From Candidatus Thorarchaeota archaeon (GTDB taxonomy: Archaea > Asgardarchaeota > Thorarchaeia > Thorarchaeales > Thorarchaeaceae): 64,000 nucleotides of DNA. Position numbers and translations under genes: made by a program. The DNA is taken from contig SDNP01000001.1 in NCBI GenBank assembly GCA_004524445.1, positions 98,460 to 162,459 on the forward strand, written 5' to 3'. Positions within the stretch are counted from its first letter, which is position 1. The number at the start of each line of letters is the position of its first letter. Shown in pieces: positions 8,664-17,438 of the stretch. The notes below the pieces were generated by a model that worked only from the letters and a program-made list of their open reading frames with translations, did no database searches and had not been told where the DNA came from.

Positions 8664-10223
8664 ATGTACTGCACAGATAGGGTGAAGGTATTGGTTATTG
8701 AAATAGACGGAGAATCTCTCTCTATTGAAGACATAATTGAGGTAGCTCGCAATCATGCGAAAGTAAGATTGGCTGATTCTGCGCGAGTGAAGATGGATAA
8801 GAGCCGAGAAGTCATAGAATCTGCAGTTGAAGATGGTCGAGTAGTCTACGGAGTGAATACTGGCTTTGGAAACTTGGCAAATGTATCAATTGACGGAACC
8901 GAACTGGAGAAATTACAGGTCAATCTCATTAGAAGTCATAGCGTGGGCATAGGAGATCCATTTTCATTAGAGATTGTTAGGGGGATGATGCTCCTGCGAG
9001 CAAATGCATTAGCAAAAGGTTACTCTGGTGTGCGTATTGAATTGGTGGAAACTCTTGTTCAGATGCTAAATGAGCACGTAACGCCAGTAGTTCCTGAAAA
9101 AGGGTCTGTAGGTGCGAGTGGGGATTTAGCACCTCTAGCGCATATGGCTCTCGTTATCATTGGTGAAGGAGAAGCATTCTACGGTGGTGAGAGATTTGAT
9201 GGTAAAACAGCCATGAAGAAAGCTGGAATCAAAACCTTAACTCTACGGGCAAAAGAGGGAGTTGCCCTCATTAATGGAACGCAAGCAATGACCTCTGTTG
9301 GCGCCCTTCTGGTTCATGATGCATTGGCATTAATTCGTGATGCGTTGGTGGCATCCGCAATGAGTCTTGAGGCCCTGCGGGGAACCAGAGCCGCATTCGA
9401 TAAACGAATACATGAATTGCGACCTCACGAAGGTCAGCTAGATGTGGCTGAAGCATTAATGCGTATCCTGCCTGATAGTGAGATTAATCAATCCCACGCA
9501 GATTGTGGAAAAGTTCAAGATGCATACACTCTTCGATGTATTCCTCAAGTGATTGGGGCAAGCCTTGACACAGTACGTTATGTCCGTAGCATTTTGGAAA
9601 CGGAACTCAATTCAGTCACCGACAATCCTCTGGTATTTCCTGATGAACGGGATGTGGTCTCCGGAGGGAATTTCCATGGTCAACCCATCGCATTAGCCAT
9701 GGATTTCCTGGGTATCGCTCTCTCCGAGATAGCAAACATTTCCGAGAGGCGAACTAATCGATTGGTGAATGCTAATTTGAGCGGTCTTCCTCCCTTTCTT
9801 GCTGCAGAAAGCGGCCTGCAATCAGGCATGATGCTTGCTCAGTATACGGCAGCAGCATTGGTTTCAGAAAATAAGATTCTTTCACACCCTGCTAGTGTGG
9901 ACTCAATTCCAACCAGTGCTGATCAAGAGGACCATGTTAGTATGGGGACCATTGCGGCTAGAAAGGCACGGGAAATCTTGGAGAATGTACGTAATGTGAT
10001 TGCTATAGAGTACCTTTGCGCAGCGGAAGGTATTGATTTGCTTACTCCCCTAAAGGCTGCAAATCCACTTATTAGTGCTAAACAAGTCATAAGATCTCAA
10101 GTCGCAAAAATGGAAGATGACCGCGCCCTGTCTAATGATATAGCCAAAATCTGTAATCTCCAATTATCTGGTAAGATGATACAAGAAGTAGAGAGAGAAA
10201 CTGGCTCCATTATCCCTGAATAG
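8664..10223 (+). CDS. hutH: Histidine ammonia-lyase
   Basis: A 519-residue enzyme that deaminates L-histidine to trans-urocanate, the first step of histidine catabolism. The Ala-Ser-Gly triad that cyclises into the MIO electrophile is at 151-153 (GSVGASGDLAPLAHMAL). Other motifs are VYGVNTGFGNLA with the catalytic Tyr62, VTDNPLVFPDE, GGNFHGQPIALAMDFLGIA and SIPTSADQEDHVSMG. Length and order are normal. The ATG at 8664 is used here; TTG 8691 would give a shorter N terminus. It is physically separate from hutU and hutI, each with its own likely promoter. Confidence 0.95.
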   Translation: MYCTDRVKVLVIEIDGESLSIEDIIEVARNHAKVRLADSARVKMDKSREVIESAVEDGRVVYGVNTGFGNLANVSIDGTELEKLQVNLIRSHSVGIGDPFSLEIVRGMMLLRANALAKGYSGVRIELVETLVQMLNEHVTPVVPEKGSVGASGDLAPLAHMALVIIGEGEAFYGGERFDGKTAMKKAGIKTLTLRAKEGVALINGTQAMTSVGALLVHDALALIRDALVASAMSLEALRGTRAAFDKRIHELRPHEGQLDVAEALMRILPDSEINQSHADCGKVQDAYTLRCIPQVIGASLDTVRYVRSILETELNSVTDNPLVFPDERDVVSGGNFHGQPIALAMDFLGIALSEIANISERRTNRLVNANLSGLPPFLAAESGLQSGMMLAQYTAAALVSENKILSHPASVDSIPTSADQEDHVSMGTIAARKAREILENVRNVIAIEYLCAAEGIDLLTPLKAANPLISAKQVIRSQVAKMEDDRALSNDIAKICNLQLSGKMIQEVERETGSIIPE

Positions 10224-10276
10224 CTGGATTTGTGTCCAATCGTGAACCTTTATCTGGTTCCAAAATCCCTAACTAA

Positions 10277-10296
10277 TTGTTAGATTCATCTAACAA
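10277..10296. promoter_or_regulatory. 20-bp palindromic operator upstream of DtxR/MntR-family gene
   Basis: TTGTTAGATTCATCTAACAA is a perfect 9-bp inverted repeat with a 2-bp spacer, ending 28 bp before the regulator's ATG. An A/T-rich TATA-like element (AAATATAG) abuts its right half. The architecture matches DtxR/MntR operators, which have about 9-bp half sites and a TTAG core. Autorepression when metal is bound is inferred from the position and symmetry. Confidence 0.7.
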
Positions 10297-10324
10297 ATAT
10301 AGATGGGCTATGGTGGTAATGTAG

Positions 10325-10747
10325 ATGTTTGAACTCTCAAAATCCATGGAACAATATATTGAAACCATTTACGATCTTCAGAGAGATTACGGGGCCGCAA
10401 GTGTGACCGATATTGCTAGTGACCGCCAAGTTAAGTCCCCAAGCGTAACCTATGTACTTCGGAAGCTTAAGTCACTTGGACTTATTAACTATAAACGATA
10501 TCGAAGTGTTACCCTTACAAAACAAGGAACAGAAATTGCTGAGAAGCTAGAACGCACCCACAAAACCCTCAGATGGTTTCTTGAGATGATTGGAGTTAGT
10601 CCGGCAATTGCTGATGAAGATGCGTGTGAACTTGAGCATCTTGTGCATCGGGAAACCGTTGAGAAGCTGGCTCAGTTCGTAGACTGGATGAAGAACTCGG
10701 AAAAAGGGACTCGATGGCTGCAAGCATTTCATACCTCCGAGGACTAG
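10325..10747 (+). CDS. DtxR/MntR-family metal-dependent transcriptional regulator
   Basis: A 140-residue regulator. The N-terminal winged helix (about 5-65) includes the recognition segment SPSVTYVLRKLKSLGLINYK. The second domain carries the metal-binding and dimerisation helix (EDACELEHLVHRETVEKLAQF, split by positions 98-118) with Glu, Cys and His ligands typical of Mn or Fe sensors. No SH3-like third domain is present, as in MntR. A perfect palindrome lies just upstream, so it probably represses itself. The convergent ion transporter downstream may be linked but is on the other strand. Confidence 0.88.
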   Translation: MFELSKSMEQYIETIYDLQRDYGAASVTDIASDRQVKSPSVTYVLRKLKSLGLINYKRYRSVTLTKQGTEIAEKLERTHKTLRWFLEMIGVSPAIADEDACELEHLVHRETVEKLAQFVDWMKNSEKGTRWLQAFHTSED

Positions 10748-10983
10748 TGCCCCAATGAATTTCGTATTGTTAGAGACAAAGGTATACTTGGCGCAACTTT
10801 CTCGCATAGGATGAATGCTTCTGGTTTTGAAAGACAGTTTAGGCGGTGTCACTTGCAAGCCAAACCAGTAACCCCTGACTACTGGCATGGATGTGCTCTT
10901 TCTGCAAGGCGATATGAGTGACGATATCTGTTTGAGTACTGAGAATCTGAGAAACCGGTGCTACTGTTCGGTCAGTGTGCCTC

Positions 10984-12285
10984 TCATAACAGCCAAGCGA
11001 GCAGAAAGCAGTATGCTGTAGAGATGAAAAGGTGAAGAATTCCCAGAATGAAGGCAACTTTAGTAAACTCCCAGCGGTCTATCTCATTTCCGGCGTCAGC
11101 CGCTAAGGTTAGTGCTATCATGTTGGGGGCATCACCAAATGGGATGATGTAACCGCCTATGTTTGTTCCGATAATAAGGGAAAGTGGTACTGGACTGTTG
11201 ACTCCTCCGAATTCTACCGCCAAAGGAGACAAGAGTGCAGCCACAGGGATATTGTCAATTGGTGCTAGAACCAGACCTGGCACCCATAGCATGAACAACA
11301 TGGCAGCGAAGACGTTCCCTGCCACGATATTCTGTAAACCAAGCACCATTTCATCAATTAGACCGGTCACCTCCATAGCTGCAATTATTCCGAAAAGGCC
11401 AATAAGAAAGAATATTGTGTCCCATGAGAGCTCTCTGAGAAACTTTGTCACTCGCTTTTCAGAGAATATGAGCATTGCAGATGCAATAGTCAGGGCAAGA
11501 AAGGCAGCCTCTAGTCGCATCTGGGGGCCAATTACCAGGCCGACAAAGAGTATTCCCATCCCGATTGAAGACATGTAGAAATCACGACGGGACTTGATCA
11601 TCATGCTGGGTCTAATCATCATCAATGGATTACCTGTATCCAACTCCTTGTGAGCTAACTCTGCAGAGTAATACTTGGAAAGAATTACCATTGTAATCGG
11701 GAACAAGAGAAGAGAAAGGGGAAGGAGTGCCAAAAAGAGATAGCCGGCCTCTATATTAGCCCAGCTAGAAATGACAAGATTAGATACAGAGCCAACGATA
11801 GATGGGAATGAAGCAAAGTTCGAGATAATCACCTGTGAAATCAATAAGACTCGGTAATCCATGTCTATCGCCCTGCAGACTTCAACAGTCAGAGGCCCCA
11901 TGATTAGCATGGTTGGGAGAGGGTCGAAGAACAGAGAGATTACAAATACAAAGGCCATGAACGACGTGAAGACACTCTTTGGTTCACCGCCTGTCCTTTG
12001 AGCAAGGTGTAAGGCAATATACTGGAACACGCCAGAAGAGGCACTGATCGAAACCACAATCATCATCGCAGTGACGAAGAGAATCGTATCCCATTCAATG
12101 AGGAGGATGAATGCCTCAAAGTTCATTCTATCTGTTAGAATAAGGAAACCCACGGACAAGCACATGGCAAACAGGGCTGTGGCTGTTTCGTTTATCTTCT
12201 CTGAAAGAATTATAATCATTGTGAAAATAAAGATGACAAGTATTAGAATTCCAACGGGTTCCATTTTCCACTCGAGACTATGCAT
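10984..12285 (-). CDS. ArsB/NhaD/SLC13-type ion transporter
   Basis: A 433-residue membrane protein with about 11-12 hydrophobic segments and the two-fold repeat of the ion-transporter superfamily. Repeat signatures are SASSGVFQYIALHLAQRTGG with FFDPLPTMLIMGP in the first half, and APIDNIPVAALLSPLA with GTNIGGYIIPFGDAPNMIAL in the second. Substrates in the family include arsenite, sodium/proton and dicarboxylates, and the sequence does not decide between them. A long N-terminal segment (about 10-50) is strongly hydrophobic. Confidence 0.85.
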   Translation of the reverse strand: MHSLEWKMEPVGILILVIFIFTMIIILSEKINETATALFAMCLSVGFLILTDRMNFEAFILLIEWDTILFVTAMMIVVSISASSGVFQYIALHLAQRTGGEPKSVFTSFMAFVFVISLFFDPLPTMLIMGPLTVEVCRAIDMDYRVLLISQVIISNFASFPSIVGSVSNLVISSWANIEAGYLFLALLPLSLLLFPITMVILSKYYSAELAHKELDTGNPLMMIRPSMMIKSRRDFYMSSIGMGILFVGLVIGPQMRLEAAFLALTIASAMLIFSEKRVTKFLRELSWDTIFFLIGLFGIIAAMEVTGLIDEMVLGLQNIVAGNVFAAMLFMLWVPGLVLAPIDNIPVAALLSPLAVEFGGVNSPVPLSLIIGTNIGGYIIPFGDAPNMIALTLAADAGNEIDRWEFTKVAFILGILHLFISTAYCFLLAWLL

Positions 12286-12593
12286 ATCCTTCCACCCTAT
12301 TAACTAAACGGTGGAAGATGTAGCTACACACCCTCTGTACTGAAGATATCACGTTCATAGCTTGTACTGGCTCAAGTGGATAAGGTGACGGAAGAACTAA
12401 TCCTATAGATTCTCTATGGCCATAATTGAGTAAGTGCAGGTATCTTTGGCGATAGCCGAAATATATGTGGGGTTATTAACGCAACAATGCAGTATTTGTC
12501 ATTAGTTTGTCCATGGGCAGTTTATAGACCTCCATGCACATTAATATGTGAACCATAGCCTTCTGTGTTGCAGATCAAGCAAAAACTAAAGTT

Positions 12594-12713
12594 ATGAGCC
12601 GGGGCAGCGGGACAGTCGATAAACTACTCGGCGGCTTTGAAGATAGACTCATGCATCTCTTCTATGACGACAAGGTGCTGCGGGATTATGACCTCCAGAT
12701 AAACCATTTCTGA
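12594..12713 (+). CDS. Possible small ORF or gene remnant (39 aa)
   Basis: ATG to TGA encodes a 39-residue peptide with a plausible amphipathic middle (KLLGGFEDRLMHLFYDDKVL) and the ending DYDLQINHF. There is no clear ribosome-binding site. Its last codons fall inside a 28-bp repeat also found at 13960, where no similar reading frame precedes it. That favours a remnant or chance ORF over a functional small protein. Confidence 0.25.
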   Translation: MSRGSGTVDKLLGGFEDRLMHLFYDDKVLRDYDLQINHF

Positions 12714-12723
12714 CAGATTGAGT
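12696..12723 (+). repeat. 28-bp direct repeat, copy 1
   Basis: The copy begins CAGATAAACCATTTCTGACA and ends GATTGAGT. It matches 13960-13987 at 26 of 28 positions, in the same orientation. The two copies lie on either side of the DUF368 gene. Confidence 0.7.
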
Positions 12724-12888
12724 TTCAGAATCTGAAGGTGTTTCAAAGATTAATTTCTATGCAGCGCCGTAGGTGGATAGTTAGAGGTGCATGCTGCTGC
12801 AATAATGATGTGTTCTAATGGATTTTCTCAATAGCCCAGAATGAACTGAAGTGTAACATTCATATTGGAGAACTACTGCGGCAGTTTC

Positions 12889-13788
12889 ATGGACGCGCAT
12901 GAAGAGGAAGCCAAATCCACATCCGAACTGGATGAGAAGATGACAGCAAGAGAGGCATTTTTGGTGTTTCTAAAGGGACTCGCAATGGGCCTGGGGAACA
13001 TTGTTCCTGGCGTTTCTGGAGGGTCGATTGCGTTAATCACCGGAATCTATCCAAAGCTCATCCTAAAAATTAGCAAAATCAGGCTTTCCATCAGAAGCAT
13101 CGACTTCTCGTTCCTAGTACCCCTTGGGCTTGGAAATGTAGCGGCAATGTTTATGCTTGCTAACCTGATTGCTATTGTACTTGCCATCATACCAGGTCCC
13201 ACCTATGCATTTTTCTTTGGCTTGATTTTGGCATCAGCAGTCTACATCTACCATTCGGAAGATACATTCTCTGTCCGCTGTATAGTCTTTGCTGCAATTG
13301 GCTTTGTACTCGCATTTCTAATTTCAGGAGAAACAGCAAATGTAGGTGTCCACAGCCCTCCCATGATTTTTCTATCTGGGGCATTGTCCATCATCGCGTT
13401 GATTCTGCCAGGGATTTCGGGGGCGTTCATCTTGTTGTTGCTCGGACAGTATGAATTCATCATCACTATAATTAAGGACGTAATGCTCTTTGAGCTTATG
13501 ATATTCGGTTTAGGTGGCCTCATAGGTATCGTCAGTTTTTCACATCTACTGAAGAGGTTGTTAGCTAACTACAGAGGTCAGACACTTGCATTCCTGATTG
13601 GCTTGATGATTGGCGCCCTTCGTCTACCCTTGACGGTCATGATTCAAACTGGCACCAATATTTTCCTCTTATTCTTGGTAGCCGTTATCGGTTTTGCCCT
13701 TGTCTATGAGGCTGAGAGGCAATCATCGAAGAGGAAGCATTCCCGAGAACATGCCAGTAGCGAAACACCAACTGAGAATGTGGATTGA
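12889..13788 (+). CDS. DUF368 membrane protein (polyprenyl-phosphate translocase family)
   Basis: A roughly 300-residue integral membrane protein. It contains the DUF368 signature twice in inverted-repeat fashion: GLGNIVPGVSGGSIALITGI near the N terminus and ALILPGISGAFILLLLGQYE in the middle. Bacterial DUF368 proteins (PopT) recycle undecaprenyl phosphate across the membrane. An archaeal counterpart would presumably handle dolichyl-type carriers used in glycosylation. ATG 12889 is a better start than TTG 12865. The last 25 residues are hydrophilic and charged. Confidence 0.85.
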   Translation: MDAHEEEAKSTSELDEKMTAREAFLVFLKGLAMGLGNIVPGVSGGSIALITGIYPKLILKISKIRLSIRSIDFSFLVPLGLGNVAAMFMLANLIAIVLAIIPGPTYAFFFGLILASAVYIYHSEDTFSVRCIVFAAIGFVLAFLISGETANVGVHSPPMIFLSGALSIIALILPGISGAFILLLLGQYEFIITIIKDVMLFELMIFGLGGLIGIVSFSHLLKRLLANYRGQTLAFLIGLMIGALRLPLTVMIQTGTNIFLLFLVAVIGFALVYEAERQSSKRKHSREHASSETPTENVD

Positions 13789-14320
13789 TAATCCTCGAGT
13801 TGGCGATGTAGGCCTGGTCCCTTTCGATTCTTATCGGTCTATTTGCTATTGATGAATCCTAGATCTATATCCGGAATACTCCTTCTATTCTTTAGATTCT
13901 TCGTAGCCTTGGGTACGGCAGTTGATGTAATGGTGGGGTGCAGTGTCTAAGTTGTTGTTCAGATAAACCAATTCTGACAGATTAAGTGAATTCCACCGTC
14001 TGAAACATCTGTGTTCCACCCTTTCCCTGCCAGCGTCACAGTCCTTAGCATAATATATTCACAAACGAAATCATTGGCTGGGAGTTTCTCATGAACTAGC
14101 ACAAACCGGGGAGGGCAGGTATTGAACAACGCCCCATTCACATACAAATCGAAATGGTGCAGAAGACCTAGATATATGAACGGTGAGAAGAGTTGCTGTG
14201 TACTCTTAAGGAAGTAAGTAGAGCTGGCTGACCGAAATTCTGACACTTTGATTGGTTTCTTCAACTAGAAAATGGACGATCTTGTATCATTCTTGAGTGT
14301 TCGATATCTGTTTCCCAATT
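13789..14320. other. Intergenic region, only an unlikely ORF
   Basis: This gap between the convergent DUF368 and hutI genes contains the second 28-bp repeat copy and a 101-codon minus-strand ORF (13959-14264, TTG start). Its translation (e.g. STYFLKSTQQLFSPFIYLGL) matches no family I know, lacks a ribosome-binding site and overlaps the repeat. I regard it as non-coding or a relic. Confidence 0.4.
13960..13987 (+). repeat. 28-bp direct repeat, copy 2
   Basis: The copy begins CAGATAAACCAATTCTGACA and ends GATTAAGT. It differs from the copy at 12696-12723 at two positions. It is not part of an ORF like that of copy 1, so conservation is at the DNA or RNA level. Confidence 0.7.
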
Positions 14321-15592
14321 TTACGGACCTAATTTTGTGTATATCAGGTTTCCACCTGCAATGACTGTATGCACCAAACTAACACCGAACCTGTATGCAA
14401 GATACTCGGGATTTGGCGCATCCAAAATGACAATATCCGCCCTTTTTCCTACTTCTATGCTTCCAACTGTATCAGCTCTATCCAGCGCATGAGCCGCATT
14501 GATTGTAGACGCAGTAAGAGCCTCTCTTGGATGCATCTTCATTTTGTAACATGCCAGTGCAATTGTGAAGAACATCGACTCGTTGGCACAATTGGGATTA
14601 AAGTCTGTGGCTATTGCAACAGGGAGTCCCATCTGAATCATATCTCGTGCACGTGCATAATCTGTGTTCAGACTGAATGCAGTAGCAGGCAACAACGTTG
14701 CAATCGTCCCTGCCTTTCTCATTTCTTCCAATCCTTCATCCGATGACATTAGCAAGTGATCTGCAGACACCGCATTGAGTTCCGCTGCAAGTTCAGCCCC
14801 GCCCAGCTGAACAATCTCATCTGCATGCAGTTTCAATTTCATACCTGCTTCCTTGGCTGCTCTCAAAATTCTCCTTGACTGTTCGATATTGAAAACGCCC
14901 TCCTCACAAAAGACATCACAGAATTCTGCTAATCCACTTCTACCTACAGCAGGAATCATCTCCTCAATGACGAGACCCACGTATTCATCAGTTCTCCCTT
15001 TGTACTCGGGAGGTATTGCATGCGCACCAAGGAATGTAGAAACTATTTCAGCTGGCAAGTTGTTATTCGCTTCCCTTGCTGCCCTTAGCATCTTCATTTC
15101 GGTGTTCGTATCCAAACCATAGCCGCTTTTTGCTTCGATGGTGGTCGTTCCCCTCTCCAGCATCCTAGTTCCAAATGAGAAAGCGTTGCTGTATAACTCC
15201 TCAGGGGTTGCCTTTCTGGTTGCTTTGAGTGTGTTCAAGATACCTCCACCGGCATCGAGGATTTCCATGTATGATTTGCCCTGCAATTTCATCGCAAAAT
15301 CATTCTCTCGAGAGCCAGCGAATACTAAATGAGTATGGCTGTCTATGAAACCAGGAATTGCCAACATATTTTGAAAGCTGATTTCGCGAACCTCGGGATT
15401 TGCTGTGGTCTGAGATTGGACATATTCTGTTTCTCCTACTGCAGCTATCACTCCATCAACAATTGCGATAGCTCCATTCTCTACAATGGACAGGTCCATC
15501 ATTTCTTCACCGCATTTTGGGCTCTTGTTACTATTCTCTAGTGTTGCAATTTGACCAATGTTTGTCAACAAGATGTCGGGTTTCATGTACAC
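14321..15592 (-). CDS. hutI: Imidazolonepropionase
   Basis: A 423-residue amidohydrolase that opens 4-imidazolone-5-propionate to N-formimino-L-glutamate, the third step of histidine breakdown. Visible motifs are the metal-binding GFIDSHTHLVFAGSREND, the substrate loop GGGILNTLKATRKA, EAKSGYGLDTNTEMKML, LKLHADEIVQLGG and ATDFNPNCANESMFF. Length is typical. It is on the opposite strand from hutH and hutU. No formimidoylglutamase or formiminotransferase is recognisable nearby, so the final step is unaccounted for in this window. Confidence 0.95.
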   Translation of the reverse strand: MYMKPDILLTNIGQIATLENSNKSPKCGEEMMDLSIVENGAIAIVDGVIAAVGETEYVQSQTTANPEVREISFQNMLAIPGFIDSHTHLVFAGSRENDFAMKLQGKSYMEILDAGGGILNTLKATRKATPEELYSNAFSFGTRMLERGTTTIEAKSGYGLDTNTEMKMLRAAREANNNLPAEIVSTFLGAHAIPPEYKGRTDEYVGLVIEEMIPAVGRSGLAEFCDVFCEEGVFNIEQSRRILRAAKEAGMKLKLHADEIVQLGGAELAAELNAVSADHLLMSSDEGLEEMRKAGTIATLLPATAFSLNTDYARARDMIQMGLPVAIATDFNPNCANESMFFTIALACYKMKMHPREALTASTINAAHALDRADTVGSIEVGKRADIVILDAPNPEYLAYRFGVSLVHTVIAGGNLIYTKLGP

Positions 15593-15709
15593 ATCAGCTA
15601 CCTGTTTAGTACTCTATACAGACAAAAGTAGGTTTTGTTCATGGGCAGTAGTTGAATTAATTAGGGACAACTAGTGGTCGAAGGACAAGAAGAACGGTAG
15701 TTGTTGTTC

Positions 15710-16291
15710 ATGGAGTATCTAATCCTCGGTTGGAAAGAAGTCTATAACCTCACACTGCAACTCTCTGAGCGAATATCGGAGAGCGGATTCATCCCTGATT
15801 TGATTGTAGGCATTGCCCGGGGCGGATGGATTCCTGCAAGAATCCTCTCAGATGTGCTCTATGCAAACGCGATGTTCAATGTTCGAATCGAATACTACAG
15901 TGATGTGGGAATCCGAGGTAAGGAGCCAACTGTCACTCAGCCACTATCTATTCCTATAGAAAAAAAGAAGATTCTCCTAGTTGATGAGGTCTCTGACACA
16001 GGTGATTCCTTAATGCATGCTATAGACTATCTTGAGGGTCTTGGGGCGAAAGAGATAAAGACCGCTGTACTTCATCTCAAAACCCACTCGTGCGTTAAGC
16101 CTGATTTCTATATGCAGATTGTGGATGCATGGACAGTTTATCCATGGGAATTAAGAGAATCAATCATTGCACTGGTGAAGAAATTCAAGGAAGAAGAGCC
16201 TGAAAGCGACATGAAGAGAATTCGCGACAGACTAGTTTTTGAAGTTGGATTCGAACCAACTGTGACTGATTACTTCATCAAACGCCTTTGA
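15710..16291 (+). CDS. Phosphoribosyltransferase (purine salvage type)
   Basis: A 193-residue type I phosphoribosyltransferase. The PRPP-binding loop is KILLVDEVSDTGDSL (about 87-101), preceded by GIARGGWIPARIL, the substrate/pyrophosphate loop. It probably transfers ribose-phosphate to hypoxanthine, xanthine or guanine. The ending WTVYPWE followed by a helix is common in archaeal members. ATG 15710 (MEYLILGW) is preferred to TTG 15701. Its stop overlaps the start of the Cgi121 gene, so the two are translationally coupled. Confidence 0.87.
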   Translation: MEYLILGWKEVYNLTLQLSERISESGFIPDLIVGIARGGWIPARILSDVLYANAMFNVRIEYYSDVGIRGKEPTVTQPLSIPIEKKKILLVDEVSDTGDSLMHAIDYLEGLGAKEIKTAVLHLKTHSCVKPDFYMQIVDAWTVYPWELRESIIALVKKFKEEEPESDMKRIRDRLVFEVGFEPTVTDYFIKRL

Positions 16292-16884
16292 TGGTGTGTT
16301 TGGATATGTTACTTGAACGCCTTCAATCGAAGACGAATTCGGTTTGGATTGGAATAGAGCACATTGTAAATGAATCTGAACTGAGTCGCAGTGACCTACT
16401 GGGTCTATTGAACCAGCAACCTAAGATGATGGCGGCACAGTTTCTTAATCACCAATTCATTGCAGGTTCAGACCACCTGTTATCGGCAGCACAAAATGCG
16501 CTTAATGCATGGGAAGGCGGCTATGCTGTGTCCCGTTCACTGAGTGTAGAGATTATTTTATTCGCGTCAGGACAACGACAAATATCACGAGCGCTTGATA
16601 CACTGGGTATAGAGAAGTTACCAGAGAACATGCTCATTGTAGTAGTGGGAATCAAGAAGCCTGATATCGAGCAGTATATCGGAAACCTTGTGGCAACTAT
16701 CGGGGAACCCCAGGAGCCGATGTTTCGGATAAGCGATCGCCGGATTCAACAGATATCTGATTATTTTGATGTTAGCCGCAGAGAAATCCTCGCGATTTCA
16801 GAAACAGAATCGATTGAGGACAGATGGAAAGCGCTTTCCAAGTGTGTAGCCAGCCGAGTTTCAATGGTGGCATTTGATTTGTGA
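16291..16884 (+). CDS. cgi121: KEOPS complex subunit Cgi121
   Basis: A 197-residue protein of the KEOPS/EKC complex, which adds threonylcarbamoyl to A37 of ANN-decoding tRNAs. Cgi121 binds the tRNA CCA end and Bud32. The family core is visible as HLLSAAQNALNAWEGGYAVS, RSLSVEIILFASGQRQISRA and LPENMLIVVVG. The C-terminal tail (about 150-197) is a helical extension beyond the core. The start overlaps the upstream stop (TGATG). Sua5, which makes the threonylcarbamoyl-AMP substrate, lies close by on the other strand. Confidence 0.85.
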   Translation: MVCLDMLLERLQSKTNSVWIGIEHIVNESELSRSDLLGLLNQQPKMMAAQFLNHQFIAGSDHLLSAAQNALNAWEGGYAVSRSLSVEIILFASGQRQISRALDTLGIEKLPENMLIVVVGIKKPDIEQYIGNLVATIGEPQEPMFRISDRRIQQISDYFDVSRREILAISETESIEDRWKALSKCVASRVSMVAFDL

Positions 16885-16889
16885 TTTTT

Positions 16890-17438
16890 TCAATACATAT
16901 CATCGCGCATGGTCATAATTGAAAGAATATCTCGCTCTTCAACCAGAACTGATACCCCTGTGACATCTCCAATGACTTCAATCCACAAGTGCTTGTCCGG
17001 CTCATCCAAATCGACTTCTCTGGAAATCACATCTGCAGCCGCACTCACAATCTCCATATGGTCCAAATCCGTGTAACGTCTTCTCACGGTAACTCTGAAT
17101 GTTTCCTCTTCTTCTATTTTGGAGCGAAGCTCTTTAGCCGCATCGACTATGCTTTCAATCTCAGACTTCACACACATCTCTATTGGAGTGAATTTTATTG
17201 CAAATCTAAATTGATGCGGGTTTTCTTCTGCAAATTCAGCGAGCTGACGTATGGTTTCAAATGGATTCAGAGAGGTTTTGCATGTCAATAATCCAGAAAC
17301 ATTGGTGAATGAAATTGATAAATCATCATCACCAATAAGGTCACCAATGAAGTATCTTACCTCTGACATTGCAGCCTGTTCACGCTCTCGGGGGGTACTA
17401 ACTAAGATGTTAAATTCTCTCAGAGAAGCCCGCCTCAC
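16890..17438 (-). CDS. THUMP-domain RNA-binding protein (Tan1-like)
   Basis: A 182-residue protein of the archaeal THUMP family (COG1818 type), related to eukaryotic Tan1, which assists tRNA N4-acetylcytidine formation. The N-terminal ferredoxin-like part is followed by the THUMP domain: FAIKFTPIEMCVKSEIESIV, FRVTVRRRYTDLDHMEIVSA and LWIEVIGDVTGVSVLVEERD. The GTG start overlaps the Sua5 stop by four bases (GTGA), so both are read from one mRNA and probably act in tRNA modification together. Confidence 0.85.
   Translation of the reverse strand: MRRASLREFNILVSTPREREQAAMSEVRYFIGDLIGDDDLSISFTNVSGLLTCKTSLNPFETIRQLAEFAEENPHQFRFAIKFTPIEMCVKSEIESIVDAAKELRSKIEEEETFRVTVRRRYTDLDHMEIVSAAADVISREVDLDEPDKHLWIEVIGDVTGVSVLVEERDILSIMTMRDDMY

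Larger units (their letters stand above)
12286..12864. other. Intergenic region with one small ORF and a repeat copy
   Basis: This gap between the ion transporter and the DUF368 gene holds an A/T-rich stretch (12440-12560) with a short dyad (CACAT-TAAT-ATGTG, near 12537-12550), a 39-codon ORF at 12594-12713 and one copy of a 28-bp repeat. I see no tRNA, terminator or longer coding frame. Confidence 0.5.

Noticed and set aside
12663..12713. C/D box guide RNA covering the 28-bp repeat
   Set aside because: A CTGA box is present in both copies, but the C boxes are poor matches and conservation continues past the D box.
13959..14264. 101-codon minus-strand ORF as a gene
   Set aside because: TTG start without ribosome-binding site, no domain, and overlap with the repeat.
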